A DNA stretch of 64,000 nt from assembly GCA_023014335.1 (NCBI GenBank), contig JAECYW010000007.1, forward strand, positions 2,170,001-2,234,000, in the 5' to 3' direction. The stretch comes from Galerina marginata (lineage: Eukaryota; Basidiomycota; Agaricomycetes; Agaricales; Galerinaceae). A model generated the notes under the pieces. It was not told where the DNA came from, ran no database searches, and saw only the letters and a program-made list of their open reading frames with translations. Of the stretch, positions 44,358 to 57,771 are shown piece by piece. Position 1 is the stretch's first letter, and the number at the start of each line of letters is the position of its first letter. Position numbers and translations under genes: made by a program.

Positions 44358-45710
44358 TCAAACGCTCGAAGGAACAGAGGACAACGCAGGGTTTCTCCAG
44401 GACATCCACACAGTAAGGATATCCTAATAATAATTTGAAACTGAGAAACGCAGCACCGTAGTTATGAAAAAAGGTTGATATCAACTCACTTTCTGCGTGA
44501 AAAACATTATGCCAGCAACGGCGGGGACTATTTTATTAGGATAGGATCGCATTAGCCCAACTTCTTAAGAAACCAGATTCATAAACAACTCACTGATAGC
44601 AGCTGTAAGGTTTATAAGAACCTTTATATATACCCTGTTTCCAACAGGCACTAAAGAGACACTGGGCAGAAATTATTTTGAGAATTGATTCACTCCTGTT
44701 CGTGATCATCGACGTACATTACAGCCAAAATGAAAAAAATGTTGAAGAAGCAAATCCGTATGATGACTCGGGGCGACATTCTGTTGTCGGTCAACAGTTT
44801 TTCATATGTGCTACGGTATCGGAAAAGGTTGGAGACAACGAAAACTGTAGTGCACGGGCTGGAGTTAAATACATGATAACTTTAGAATCGGACGCACCCT
44901 CTAACACCAAGAGCACAACAACTCCGGTAACGGCCGTGCCAAATGAGTAATCGAAGCTGAGGATCCCGTCAGAAAACAAGCAAACGATTCATGGTCCATG
45001 GTACTTACAGCTGATCATGATCTACATTGAAATGGCATCGCATTCCAGACAGGTCCCGTTGTATGACGGATGGGTTTTGAAAGCCAATCTTTAGATGTCG
45101 TCAAGTAATGAAATTGCGTGGTTATTCCGGCTTACAGTAATACCGTAAATGACAATACCAATAGGTGTAAGGACTGGTACAATATTAAGCTGATGAAAAT
45201 TATCATAAACTTCCTAATTTTCAACACAAGTTACATCCCAACTCACCAAAAGAATGTGAAGGTTAGATAACTTCCGCGACTTGCGAATGAAAATCATGGA
45301 CAAATAAACCTTGACAAGGGATGCGCACTTAAGGCACAAATGTAGAATTTCATTGGACGTCGAAATGCTTACCTGCAAAAGAAGGGCAGCAGCTGTGTGT
45401 GCAATCCTAGAATCGTCCCCTTTAGTGACGAACCAGGTTAGAAACAGAAAACCTACAAGACAGGCACGCAATAAATGGAAATGGCTTGAACAGCACATCT
45501 TGTGTAGTTCGGAGGTTTCCCTGCCTGCTGCCCTAAGATCAAGAGGTTGAAAATGGTCGTGAGTATGAGAGAGGCGACGAAGGTGAACCAAACAGAGGCC
45601 CTCGGGACCTTGGAAGAGCAGCACGCTGTACAAAAGGCCGCAGTAAGCAGCACCATCCCAAGGAAACATAGAATGTCGAAGGCGACAGTGCTATAGCTTG
45701 TCAGACTCAT
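44358..45710 (-). CDS. 7TM receptor-like protein B (complete)
   Basis: Ten exons on the minus strand: 45710-45457, 45406-45373, 45309-45247, 45189-45136, 45088-45009, 44956-44898, 44844-44718, 44661-44594, 44527-44490 and 44423-44358, in frame, 280 residues. Exon lengths match paralogs A and C except exon 5 (80 instead of 74 nt, two extra codons). TM1 is TVAFDILCFLGMVLLTAAFC and TM2 VWFTFVASLILTTIFNLLIL; the loop GFQNPSVIQRDLSGMRCHF, the loop LLTDNRMSPRV and the tail DILTVWMSWRNPALSSVPSS are nearly those of copy A at 1-898. TATAAAGG lies 36 nt upstream of the ATG. Unlike copy C no separate tiny first exon is needed. It may be a receptor or another membrane function; unknown. Confidence 0.78.
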
Positions 45711-45745
45711 GAGAGGGAACGAACAAAAGCAAGTCACCCGAAGGT

Positions 45746-45753
45746 CCTTTATA
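45746..45753 (-). promoter_or_regulatory. TATA box of 7TM gene B
   Basis: TATAAAGG on the minus strand about 36 nt upstream of the ATG at 45710, supporting that start. Confidence 0.5.
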
Positions 45754-47055
45754 TGCAAATTCGATTTAGCACATGCAGGAAATAACGCACTGAATGAGCA
45801 AATCAGGTGGTTGTCATGCATTGCTCGCTCGTTTTCGACGCATGTTGGGTCATCATGGAAATTGAGATGCAAACTTGATATCGTTAAGAAATCCGAATAT
45901 CAGTCAGGCTGATCGATATTGATAGTGAAGAGAGGCTGAGAAAGGGAAGAGGATCCCAGCAGAAAAATAAGCCAGAGTCTTCGGTTGGAACTTGGAAGAT
46001 CTGAATGAGAAAACGACCGTGGCCGTTGGTTTGAACACAGTCATTTCACGCCAAGAACAGCAGGCCTCTCGGGCCGCCGTTCCAAACCACCATCAACAAA
46101 GCGGCTTCATAGCGTCGGGGCCCCCTCCCGCTCGGATCCCAGCCACGTCTACAAACTCAGACTCAACGTAACTGCCAACTTGTGCCAAGTCAGCTACATA
46201 GTCACCATCCTCGAATGAATTCACCAAGAAGAGCAGCATTGATGGAACCTACTCGTCACCACAGTGGACTACCCCTGACAGCCCACATCTAAAGGTAACC
46301 ACTGCCCGATAACAAACGACGCAGAGCCACCGGCCTTGCTTCTGGCGCTTTCTAAGCCCAGCTTGACATACCTAAGATAACTGTTGCTCGAAAATCCTGA
46401 CCCAGAAGCCAGTGATGCCAGAGGCATTGCTCCGCGCTACACAGTTGGTTCTCAGCTCATTCAGCTCGCTTGCAGAGTTCCCCAGTCCGGAAACCCCAAT
46501 GGCAAGTGCAGGAAGACGATATTAAATGATTTTTGTGCCCTAAATAATGTAGCACAGGACGATTGCGCGAAACGCTCTCTCTGAACCCTGTTACCAAGCT
46601 CTGACCCCAAGAAACGACCTACGTACGCTGATAAGGTGAAGACCATTTCGACTTCAATTTCGACGCCAGTAGGTAAGCCGGGCGGCTACACTGTGACTTT
46701 TTGAAGGGTAATCTTTGACGAGCAATGGATTGTAATACCACGGCTTGCCGCTGGGCGCTGCGCAACACCCACCGATTCACTCACAGGAAGATCTCAATTT
46801 CGTCGGCATCACTTGAGATGTCCAGGTAATAATTTTTCTGTACGTATTGTGCTGATCGGTTGAAGTTCAGTCTGTAACCCTGGCTTCTTGCTAGATGTTC
46901 CGAAGCTCAGGGCATACTCAATTCACATGTGTTTATAGAAATATCAAGTCTATGTTGGAAAGCCCATCGATTACATCCTTTCCTCCCTTCTTACATCTCG
47001 AAGTAACCTGGCGTATTGCTACGGGCGCTTCGGAACTCCTTCAGAAACTCCCGAA
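45754..47055. other. Intergenic between divergent genes
   Basis: About 1.3 kb between the starts of 7TM gene B (-) and the first DUF6533 gene (+). An ORF at 46384-46584 (+) has no recognisable feature. No repeat or RNA seen. Confidence 0.4.
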
Positions 47056-48606
47056 ATGGCCCAGGCTGGGGCTTTTGCCGAAGAGAGATTGAGAAGGTTA
47101 GTTACTAGTCATTTGGTGAACACGGTAAGTCGAATTGCTCTCGTTGTGATGTTTTCCGTGCCGATAAACCTGGGTTACTCAGCAATTCGATGGTCAGTTG
47201 CATCCCCAACGCTCCTTACCTTAAGCATGATCATACTCAAGCTTCTCAGTCGCTGCCTCGACCTTACTGGTCTGGGACATCCTGCTCACTTTAGATAAGG
47301 AAGTCGACATGGTATGGAGGGCCGATTGGAATTTGATGAAGGTTCTCTACCTATTCCAACGGTACCTGCCTATAGTCGACACCATCTTTCTTAACCTACA
47401 GTGTAGGTCCTTGTCGCCCTTGATTCATGCTGGGCCTACGATTAACGCCGACCGTTCCAGATCAATTGGGAGAAAATGTAGGCGCCGCCGAATGCCTGCG
47501 TCTGTACAGCGCCTCGGGATGTGCGTTCTGTTTTTCAAATTCTGAGAGTCGCTTTTGCAGTTTGACGAATCATGGACTGTTTAAATCAGGGTTGATGTTT
47601 TTCGGATTCGCACTGTCGGAGGGTAAGTATCTTACACTAAACATGCTGCCTTATATTTTATTGTTTGCTAGTTATCCTGACCCTACGAGCGTGGGCGGTT
47701 TGGAATCGGGAAAGACGACTGACCATTATCCTGGTGGTCCTATGGTTAATAGTATGGGGTCCTATCGCCGCCTTCATTGCACATTTTATTCGTTCGATCA
47801 TAAGTACGAATTTATTCACTCCTTGATGCATTCACTGATTGCAACCGTCCTTCCTATATTCGCGTCCTACAGTCGGCCCTCCGCCTTACGCTGGATATCG
47901 CGGATGCTTTGTTTACGACGCCAACACCTCTTTGTTCCTTTGCTTCCTGCTGCTAACAGTCTGGAATATCGGTATGTCAGTCGAGTCCTTCTCGTAAGCT
48001 ACAGATTTAATGCCTCTTCGTCCTTCCTTTCAGTGGTCTTTGGGCTTATGGCCGTAGTAGGCATAAGAATACGTGTGTACTCAAGGCCAGCTTTTGATTT
48101 TTAATATGGGTCTTACGAATGCTCCAGGAGCATGGTCGAGTAAATCGAAACTTTTCCAATTGATCTACCGCGATGGCAAGTCGATATCCTTCATTTCCTG
48201 TCAAGAAGCTGATTACGCGTTGCAGGTGCAATATACTACTTATATGTCTTCGGTAGGCACAATACGTTTGGTTCTTTGCATGATCCTGAATGCTCGCTTA
48301 GCGTTTTCCGCATTAAATGTCGTCGCAATTGTGACTTTCCGCGTAAGTCGCCGCTTTTAACATTTACCAAGCCTGCTGCTTTGCTCATCGTCGGTCCTTT
48401 CCCAACGTCTTGTCTCCCTTTTGCATATGCAGAGTGGATATCAGTTTACATTGACCTCGATCGAGCGCTGCCTCCATTCCGTCCTTGCGAGCCGAGTGCT
48501 CCTCAATTTGCGTATTTGCGCCAGGGAGGATTCGAGCTGGTCAGAACGATTAACAGAGTTCGTTATGTCCGAAAACCCGCCGGACGAGACATCTAACAGC
48601 GATTGA
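47056..48606 (+). CDS. DUF6533 7TM protein, copy 1
   Basis: Multi-pass membrane protein with the DUF6533 N-terminal domain. Exons firmly placed: 47056-47124, a 10-nt microexon 47183-47192, 47250-47402, 47461-47520, 47590-47622, 47672-47803 and 47873-47971; further exons follow to a last one ending at 48606. The domain reads AASTLLVWDILLTLDKEVDM then VWRADWNLMKVLYLFQRYLP. Later segments match the family and copy 2: VILTLRAWAVWNRERRL, GPPPYAGYRGCFVYDANTS, FQLIYRDG, AIYYLYVF, LNVVAIVTFR, SGYQFTLTSIERCLHS and ASRVLLNLR. The exon after 47971 is not fixed, and a GC donor (GCAAGT) seems used near 48175. The cytosolic tail is short and acidic. Function is unknown; family members are numerous in mushrooms. 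Confidence 0.75.
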
Positions 48607-49335
48607 GAGGCTTATTGGTGAGGTTGGGTCAGCTGGAGAAATTGGGAGGAGTTTACAGCCCGAAAGGACTATGGAATTTGGAATTCCTCGTTGAATGATG
48701 TATACTCCGTGGTGTGTAAAATATTTTGTATATATTACTTTTGCTTCATTACGATGCACTAAGCCACAAGTTTCATGCTTTAGCTTGTCTTGACCTATGA
48801 CTAATTCGGATTACCCCACAGCCGTGCCCGAGTAATCCCCGAGATATGACGCCTGCAGCGCTCTCCAAGAAGGTTCTCTGCAATCGTCGCCATTAATAAT
48901 ATCCGACTTGGACAGCGTGAACTCCACTCTCACGTCCAACAATTTCGGCCTTGATTGCCCTTATGAAACCGTCGTGTTAAGTTTTGTTCAGCACCTCTCA
49001 CTCTTATTTTCTATCTAAAGGCAGCTTTTTTCTTCTCCAAACGGTATGGCTACTAGGATGACCATGCTTCTCGAAATTTCTTCAGTTATTAAATTAATCG
49101 TTGGTCGGACTACATTATTTAAAGTTTTATCACATCTGACCATATCAACAACAGCACAGTAATTATAACAATTTGCACCCGGGGTATTAAAGTCTAATAA
49201 AGAAGGAAGCTGCACGTTCACCCAGACAACGAAGATCCTCCCCCCCAACTTATCGTTCACAACTGATTACGCTCGAGAATAACCCTGGCGGTTTAAAGCC
49301 CTGTTGCTCAACGAGAGCCCAGATATCGTTCTGGA
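48607..49335. other. Intergenic between tandem DUF6533 genes
   Basis: About 730 bases. No gene supported; a minus-strand ORF at 49015-49260 looks random. Confidence 0.4.
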
Positions 49336-50814
49336 ATGACGAGTACGCTGAGCAATGGGGAATTGATTAAGGCTATATTCAGCCATACCTTGACTACGGT
49401 ACGCAATTTAATCGTCTGCCCTTACTGTTCCAACTAAGAACTGATGTCGATTTTAGCATTTCGATGGTCAGTCCCTTATGTTCAAATACTTTCGCTCAAG
49501 CTGATGAAACTCGTACTCCTGCTCTAATAGTTGCTGCATCCACATTGCTCGTCTTCGACATCCTAGTCACTTTGCACAGGGAAATTGACCTAGTGTGGAA
49601 GTCGGAGTGGAATTTTATGAAGGCATTGTACCTGTTCCAGAGGTACCTGCCCTTGATCGATACAGTTACCCTTACATTATACCGTGAGCAACACATTTGA
49701 ATTGTCTTTAGGCTGCTTAAGTCTGAATCCTTGCCCTACACAAACTAGATCAGCTAGGAAGAGATGTTAGCATCGCTGAATGCCATAGAATATACTATAC
49801 CATAGGCTGTTCGTGAACTTCTTTCACTAGGGCAGGAGATGCAAAAACTTATTGCTGGTTAGGGCTAATGTCTTTTGGATTCGCTTCATCCGAACGTGAG
49901 TATAGGTTCCCATCATTCCTTGTCGCTCTAACTCTTATTGAAATAGTTATTCTGACCTTACGAGCATGGGCCGTGTGGAATCGAAATAAACGCCTCACGA
50001 TGCTTCTACCTATCGCGTGGATTCTGGTTTGGGGGCCGGTAATAGGATTTCAGATCATCTTTCTTCCGTCAATAAAGGGTATGCTCCACTATGTTCTTCT
50101 GGACTTTTGACTTACGCCTACTCGTAGTTGGCGACCCGCCCTACGTTGGGTTCCCTGGGTGTTTCGTTATCAAGACAAATACTGCTCTGTCGCTGTGCTT
50201 TATAATGCTCATGGTTTGGGATACATGTATGTCACTTATTGCACTCATACGAAGCCGTAATAATCTTTCGGAACTTATTCGCCGCTCCCGAAATCAGTTG
50301 TCTTGAGTCTCATGCTCGTCCCAGGCATCAGAGCGTGTTGGTTATTCTTTCAATGTTTGCTGGTTGCTCTTACCCAATTTTACGATAGACAAATACAACC
50401 CAAACTCAACGCTCTTCGATGTTGTATATCGTAATGGTAAGTGTCCAGATTGACTTATCCAGGCGAAACTGAGAAAACTTCCAGGATTCGTGTATTATAT
50501 TTACATCTTCGGTTTGTTTGAGCGCTTCTTCGAAAACCACTGATACTTATAGATGACCCGATATAGCTCTCTCGATATTCAACGTGGTCGCGATCAAAAC
50601 CTTTCCCGTAAGTGCTTTTGGACAATTTATTTTTCTATGGACACGTTTAACGATATCACAGAGCGGATATCAATTCCTCTTGCTGACATTGGAGCGTTGT
50701 CTCCACTCTATTCTCTCCAGTCGAGTTCTGCTCGATCTCCGTTTATTTGCAAGGCATGGATCGAGGTGGTCAGAAGGCTTGACCAACTTTATCGCTGAAG
50801 AGGATGAAAGGTAG
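49336..50814 (+). CDS. DUF6533 7TM protein, copy 2
   Basis: Tandem paralog of the gene at 47056-48606 with the same exon plan: 49336-49398, a 10-nt microexon 49457-49466, 49531-49683 (153 nt in both copies), then exons carrying HQLGRDVSIAECHRIYYTIG, WLMSFGFASSE, VILTLRAWAVWNRNKRLTML, VGDPPYVGFPGCFVIKTNTA, TLFDVVYRNG, FVYYIYIF and LSIFNVVAIKTFP. The last exon begins SGYQFLLLTLERCLHSILSS and ends in an acidic tail (EEDER). The DUF6533 core is AASTLLVFDILVTLHREIDL then VWKSEWNFMKALYLFQRYLP. One exon between about 50290 and 50440 is unresolved, as in copy 1. Seven membrane spans are expected; function unknown. Confidence 0.75.
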
Positions 50815-52594
50815 GATTCATTCCAGATCCTTCGAGCATTCGGAAGAAGGCGAGGAACATATTCACGAGACGATGAAATGCTCTAAGTTATGATCTAAAT
50901 TATGGTACGTGTCTCAACTTTGCCAACAATATAATAATTAAAAAACTCCAACGTCTTGCCTGTGAATAGAAAAAGCGCGAAGGAGGAACATCACATAAAT
51001 CGAGAAGGCCAAGGGAAAATCTGATGGCGTCCATGGATTTTCGAGTGCATTTTGTTCCCTTAAATTAGATAACCACGCCGAATCCTAGAATGGGAATAAT
51101 ATTGTCTGTCCATGGGTCAGATTTCATCCCATTAGTAGCTCATCTCCACAAACGCAGTGCCGAGTTCATCTTAAGTCGTTTATCATCAGTAAATCGTACC
51201 AATAACTACTGAAGGCCTCTTACGGATAGGTGCGACCCCCAAGAGGTGCAGACCCACGAATTCACCCTGGTCTAGTTTAAGCATGGAACTCACATTTGTC
51301 TTGTATCAACGATTAACCGTCGAGTCATCTGCGATCCAGGCAGTGCGGGCACAGGCCAACACTAAATAACGTCGAAGGCCTCATCACAACATTATATTCT
51401 CGCATTGACGAGAGCATTTACACGGACCTTACTGATAGCCTTGGCCTCATTAGTGGGTGACTTCCCAGAACGCTAACTTGAATATCTATCTTCAAACCTT
51501 GTTTTCGGAGTTTCAACATGCATTTGATGGCCGGTGTTTTATTCCGCTCTCCAAACCACAGTGTCCCCGAATATTGCGTAACTTGAATCCCAGTTTGGAC
51601 AAACCCTTGCCACCGTGCGAATGCGAGGTATCTGCTGAGCAGAAGAGCGACCTCTTCAGAGGCTGCATAAGAAGGCGTTGGGCTTGAGTGAGCCGCAAAA
51701 ATGATGACTTTGGTTCATGTCTTTACATGCCTAAGGAGTGTAGTGGTAAGAAGAACAAGTTCGAGGGCACAAGACACTATAGAAGGCACGGCAGTACACA
51801 CATACAGACATACCCTCAATAATGGAGGAATCTTCACTACAAGTGGTCTTAGAATTAGGCTGCAGGCATCAAGGGCAAACTCAAGCTACAACTAGCAGCT
51901 ATTTATCTCGCTAAGTACGGGGAATAGTGTGTTCAAGGAGGCTTGGTCGTAGTGGTCATCGTCGCCAAGAGAAAGGGACGGGCCAAAAATGGAAGCGCCA
52001 CCGTCAAGCTTGAATGTCAACGATTTAGAGAGGGGGTAAGACCCTCCCTCTAGATTCGAGGTTTGAAGATGTCGAGTTTGACAGCTGCTTGACATATTTG
52101 AACGCCGACGACTTTCGGCAGTCCGGCATGGACCCTTGATGGTGGCGGTTTGAAGTTAGATATTCAAGTTAGCGTTCTGGGAAGTCACCCAGTGTCGGTC
52201 CAAGTTACGAAGAAGATCCGTGCAACCCGGCCCGATCTTGCTGGTCCCCGAAATTGCCCGATTGCGATCAGCGCTTATCCGATCCGAATTCATGTCGCTC
52301 TCTTTCTCTCCATGACTTCCTCATTCAAGTTGTTTCTCCTCTTGAAGCAGCTCCAGTAACGCACCAGTATATTGCTGCGCGCAATGCGTTTTCATCTGGC
52401 AGTGATCTGCAAGTGGTCTAGAGCGTGCCAAGGCCCAAGGCAAAGAAAGAGGGGCAGAATAACGTTAACTCCCTGACCGCAGCCCACCACATTGGTATCA
52501 CGTCTGGCTGACTGCCGTAAAATGACCATTATCATTTTACCACAACTGTCTGACTGGGTTCGTCACTTGCCACGTCCTTCATCGTGCCTTCAAG
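50815..52594. other. Intergenic, no gene seen
   Basis: About 1.8 kb between the second DUF6533 gene and the ABC transporter, both on the plus strand. Small ORFs (51457-51687, 51701-51895, 52150-52359) lack motifs. The last stretch is the ABC promoter; I see no clear TATA box. Confidence 0.4.
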
Positions 52595-55500
52595 ATGTCC
52601 GAAGCGCATTTGAGTGGCAAAGAAGAGCCCGATGGCACTCATAACCGCTCCAGGTGGAAACGCCTCTTCTCTCGCAAGAAGGTTTCCACGAAACCAGCCA
52701 GCATCAACGATGAAAAGGGTGAAGGTTCAGTAGACACGACGAGTTCGCAGCCACCGCCCGTTTCTTTTTCTCAATTATTCCGGTACCTATGATAATTCGC
52801 TCAACTATCTCGGATCCATGGGCTAATCTTCGTACTGTACAGATACTCTACAAAGCTCGAAATATTTTTGGATGTTATTGGTATTGTAGCAGCAATAGCC
52901 ACTGGCGCAGCCCAGGTACGTATGACGTTGATGTTGAACATCGAGGGCCTGTTTTTTTTTAACCGTTTGAACGTTCTACAGCCACTTATGACCCTCCTCT
53001 TCGGAAACCTCACCCAAAACTTTGTCGCTTTTACTCAAGCTATTGCTCAAGCACAGCAAGGCGTCCCAGGGGCTGCTGATAAAATTCCTGAAGCTGCTGC
53101 CACTTTCCGTCGTGGGGCTGCACAGAATGCAACTTATCTTGTTTACATTGGTACGCAATTGACTTATTTCTCTTCAAGTTATTTCAATGTTAAAGCGTCC
53201 AAATTTTAGGCGTCGGGATGTTCGTCTGCACATATGTCTATATGTGTATTTGGGTATACACTGGGGAAGTCAACGCGAAACGCATTCGAGAGCGTTATCT
53301 CCAAGCTATCCTCAGGCAAGATATCGCCTATTTTGACGATGTTGGAGCGGGTGAAGTTGCGACACGGATTCAGACAGATACTCGTAAGTGTCATGCCCTA
53401 CTGTAGGCTGGACGTTTCACTCATCGTCAGTAGATCTGGTTCAGCAAGGCATTTCGGAGAAGGTGGCATTAGTGTTTAATTTCACAGGCGCCTTCGTTTG
53501 TGGCTACGCCCTAGCGTATGCTCGATCGTGGCGTCTGGCACTAGCAATCTCCGCCGTGCTCCCTTGCTTTGCCATAATCGGTATGCTCATGAATTCGTTT
53601 GTCGTGACCTATAAGCAGTAAGTCGAATGTATCAGCTGTTTTATTGGACGGCACTGATCCGGCTTCTAGGTTATCTCTCAAATACACTGCGGATGCCGGT
53701 ACCTTGGCAGAAGAAGTGATAGCCACAGTTCGAACTGCCCAGGCTTTTGGAACGCAATATACTCTGGCCGGCCTTTACGATGGGTATGTCGACCTGTCAT
53801 TGAAGGTTGAAGTAAAATCTTCAATCGCCCACGGATGCGGGTTGGCTCTTTTCTTCTTTGTTTTGTATTCCGCCTATGCCCTTGGTAAGATTTGATTTTC
53901 GACCCCACTTGACATCCGATAACTAACGGTCATTTCGTCAGCCTTCAGCTTCGGCACCACTCTCATAAACAGCGGACATGGTAAGCTGATCGTGCGATTT
54001 ATGTCGTTCATCAATTTATATTCAATTTAGCGAATGCCGGCGAGGTCATCAACGTATTTTTGGCGGTTCTAATTGGTTCCCTATCGCTTGCCCTGATGGC
54101 GCCTGAAATGCAAGGTAAGCAGTGAGGTTTGCAAAGGGTGTAGAGTTAGCTGACCTCTCATCTATCACCATACAGCCGTCTCCAATGGCCGTAGTGCCGC
54201 TGCTAAACTCTTCCAAACGATTGATCGTGTTCCAGCCATTGACTCTGCCGACACTGGAGGATTGAAGCCAAACTCTGTTGAAGGGGAGATAGTTCTCGAG
54301 GACATCAGATTTGCCTACCCATCGCGGCCAACTGTCGAAGTTCTGAAGAGCACATCAATTACCTTCAGAGCTGGAAAGACTGCAGCCCTTGTTGGCGCTT
54401 CTGGGTCTGGCAAATCCACCATCATCTCTCTTGTGGAAAGGTTTTACGATCCTACTTTCGGTTCGGTCAAGCTCGACGGCCACGACCTCAAAGATCTCAA
54501 TCTGAAATGGCTTCGGTCGCAAATTGGACTCGTGTCTCAAGAACCCACTCTGTTCGCCACCTCTGTCAAAGAGAACGTTGCTCATGGCCTCATTGGTACC
54601 GAGTATGAGAACCTCACCGAAGAGAAGAAGAGTGCGCTCATCGAAGAGGCGTGCATAAAGGCTAACGCACATGATTTTATCAAGCTACTACCCCTAGGCT
54701 ACGACACCATGGTTGGAGAACGCGGTCTGCTTCTCTCAGGTGGCCAGAAGCAGCGTGTCGCCATTGCTCGTGCTATCGTCTCAGATCCGAGAATATTGCT
54801 CTTGGACGAAGCAACAAGTGCTCTTGACACCCAGTCGGAAGGCATTGTGCAGGATGCACTGGACAAGGCAGCAGCAGGTAATCGTAGCCTTCTTTCGGTT
54901 TCAATCCTTTACTGACTTACACAGGTCGGACAACCATTACAATCGCACATCGTCTCTCGACTATCAAGGATGCCGACGTCATATACGTGATGGGTGAAGG
55001 CGCCGTTCTAGAAAGTGGCACACACGACGAGCTCTTGCAATTGGGCGGCGGCTATGCGAAGCTGGTGGAAGCTCAAAAACTTCGTGAAGGTGCCGACCTC
55101 TCTTTGGACGAACCAGAAGAAGAGTGCATCCCATTTGCCCGAAAAGATATCCCGCTCGATAGGAGGCACACCAACCGCTCGTTCGCCAGCGAAGTCTCGG
55201 AGCAGAAGCAGATGACTCCTGGGGCTGATAGCCGTCGGAGAGAAGACGAAGATTATAGCATGTATTATATCTTCAAGCGTATGGCGCCCCTCGCTCGAAG
55301 TCAATGGCGTGACTATTGCCTGGCTACGTTCTTTGCTATCAGTCAGTATTCCTGTGCTTTTCTCTCATCAATCAAAGATTTAAAAATCGTGTTTCTGTTT
55401 ACAGTTACTGGTATGATTTACCCTGGCTTTGGAGTTGTTTTCGCCACCGGTGTGAACGCGTTTTCTATGGTCGACAAGGCTGATCGACGGGCTGCTGGTG

Positions 55501-57771
55501 ACAGAACTGCTCTATGGTATGCCTACGTTTATTATGTTTCTTTCGGGTGATTGATCAGCATCGCAGGTTGTTCCTAATTGCGATTATATCGACAGTAACT
55601 TTGGGAGCACAGAGCTATCTGTTCGCGAAATCAGCGGCGCACTTGACGTCGAAACTGCGTAGTCTGAGCTTCAAGGCCATGCTGCGACAAGATAGTAAGT
55701 CCTCGGTCTCTTGCCTATGTCAGTCCAGTGCGACTGCTAACAATAACCCCCTTAGTCGAATTCTTTGACAGGGATAATAACAGTGTACGTTTTGCTGGCT
55801 TATCTCGTCAACTTCTTGCTCATGATCTTGTCTAGACTGGCAGCCTGGTATCGAAACTCAGCGACAATCCTCAAAAGTTCCATGGTCTCGCTGGTATCAC
55901 ACTCGGAGCTATCATACAGACAATCTCGACCCTTATAAGTGGCTCTATTCTCGGTCTTGCTTTTATCTGGAGAATTGGGCTTGTCGGTATAGGTTCGTTC
56001 CTTATAATTCTTGTCAATCATTCGAAGCTTGATGAAATTTGAACGAAAACAGCTTGCACTCCTCTTCTTCTCTCTGTAGGATATATTCGCCTGGTAAGTG
56101 TGCTTCAACGGTACTAGGGACCTGAGTCGCTAATTGCGATTCAATGACAGCGGGTCGTCGTCCTGAAAGACCAAGACAACAAGAAGGCCCATGAAGAATC
56201 TGCACAATTGGCTTGTGAAGCAGCTGGATCCATCAGGACGGTAGCGGCACTGACAAGAGAAGACGACTGTCTGAGGGTTTATAGCCGAAGTCTGGAGGAC
56301 CCCCTTAGGAACTCAAATCGGACGGCAATTTGGACTAACATGCTTTACGCATTTACTCAAGCCATCGGATTCTTTGTGATCGCGCTTGTCTTTTGGTACG
56401 GTTCGCTCCTGGTATCCCGTTCGGAGGCTACGATTTTCCAGTTCTTCATTGGACTCATGGTATGACAAATTTTTCTGCCTTCTGAATAGCAGCTCAGTGA
56501 TAACAACCATTCCTAGAGCACAACCTTCGGGGCCATGCAGGCAGGAAACGTCTTTTCCTTCGTACCAGATGTTTCGTCTGCGAAGGGAGCTGGTTCGGAC
56601 ATCATCAAACTTCTCGACATGAAACCCGACATCGACGCCGATTCCAACTCTGGCAAGACCATCGGGGAGAAAGCTATAGAAGGCCACATTCGATTTGCGG
56701 GTGTCAGCTTCCGATATCCTACTCGACCTGGTGCTCGGGTACTGCGAAATTTGTCCTTTGAGGTCCAGCCTGGGACGTACGTTGCGTTGGTCGGAGCAAG
56801 CGGTTCAGGAAAGAGCACCATGTGAGTTTGCTTCTACTTTGACGGACGACCATTGGGAATCGATGCTAAACCACGCCTTAGTATCCAATTGATTGAACGC
56901 TTCTATGATCCTATTGCGGGAGAGATCTACGTATGTACTTCTTATTCACCGTCGCTATTGGAACTCTTTTATATTGATCTCAATTCTGTCAGCTGGACGG
57001 CAACAAAATCACTGACCTCAACGTCCAAGAGTATAGAAAACACCTAGCATTGGTATCGCAAGAACCGACGCTCTATGCCGGGACCATTCGCTTCAACATC
57101 CTCCTGGGTGCAACCAAGCCGCAGTCGGAAGTCTCCCGAGAAGAGATAGAAAACGCTTGCCGAGATGCCAACATTCTAGAATTCATCGAAGGGCTCCCGC
57201 AGTACGTCCTGGTCAATGAACTACCCACCGCCTTGATTGATCACTGTCTTTTTAGGGGCTTTGATACGGATGTCGGCGGCAAGGGCTCGCAGTTATCAGG
57301 AGGCCAGAAACGTGAGGTTTTCCCCGGATGTAAATAATCCTCTACTTACCATACCCTCATCTCAGAACGGATCGCAATAGCTCGAGCTTTATTGAGGAAT
57401 CCTAAAGTTTTGTTGTTGGATGAGGTTTGCCCCAGCTCATTGCAACACATTGAACTTTTCTAATCTTCTTTCCCTGTTCAGGCAACGTCGGCTCTTGATT
57501 CGAATTCCGAGCAAGTGGTCCAAGCAGCTTTAGATGAGGCTGCAAAGGGCCGTACGACAATCGCTATCGCCCATCGTTTGTCTACAATACAAAATGCAGA
57601 TCGAATGTGAGTTTCTTCGCTATACTCCTGTATGAGTTTTGTATTGACCGTTTTCATAGCTACTTCATGAAAGATGGTCATGTCATTGAGTCTGGCACAC
57701 ACGACCAACTTCTAGAGAGACGTGGGGCGTATTATGAGTTTGTCCAGCTTCAGGCGTTGAGCAAGCGATAA
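52595..57771 (+). CDS. Full-size ABC transporter, ABCB / multidrug (Ste6-Mdr) type
   Basis: ATP-driven exporter of hydrophobic compounds or lipopeptides, expected in the plasma membrane. About 20 exons from [20 protein letters not shown] to ALSKR-stop, roughly 1300 residues, the usual length. Order: basic N-terminal tail; TMD1 ([55 protein letters not shown]); NBD1 with Walker [10 protein letters not shown] (54394-54420), Q-loop VSQEPTLF, signature LSGGQKQR, Walker [13 protein letters not shown] and H-loop TIAHRLSTI; a charged linker; TMD2 ([29 protein letters not shown]); NBD2 with Walker A split by an intron after [38 protein letters not shown] and [10 protein letters not shown]. All catalytic motifs are intact in both halves. 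The substrate cannot be told; a mating-factor exporter or a drug pump are both possible. Confidence 0.92.

Noticed and set aside
44358..45710. Ste3-type pheromone receptor
   Set aside because: Topology is seven-span, but none of the conserved Ste3 motifs could be recognised and exon structure groups it with the orphan 7TM family.
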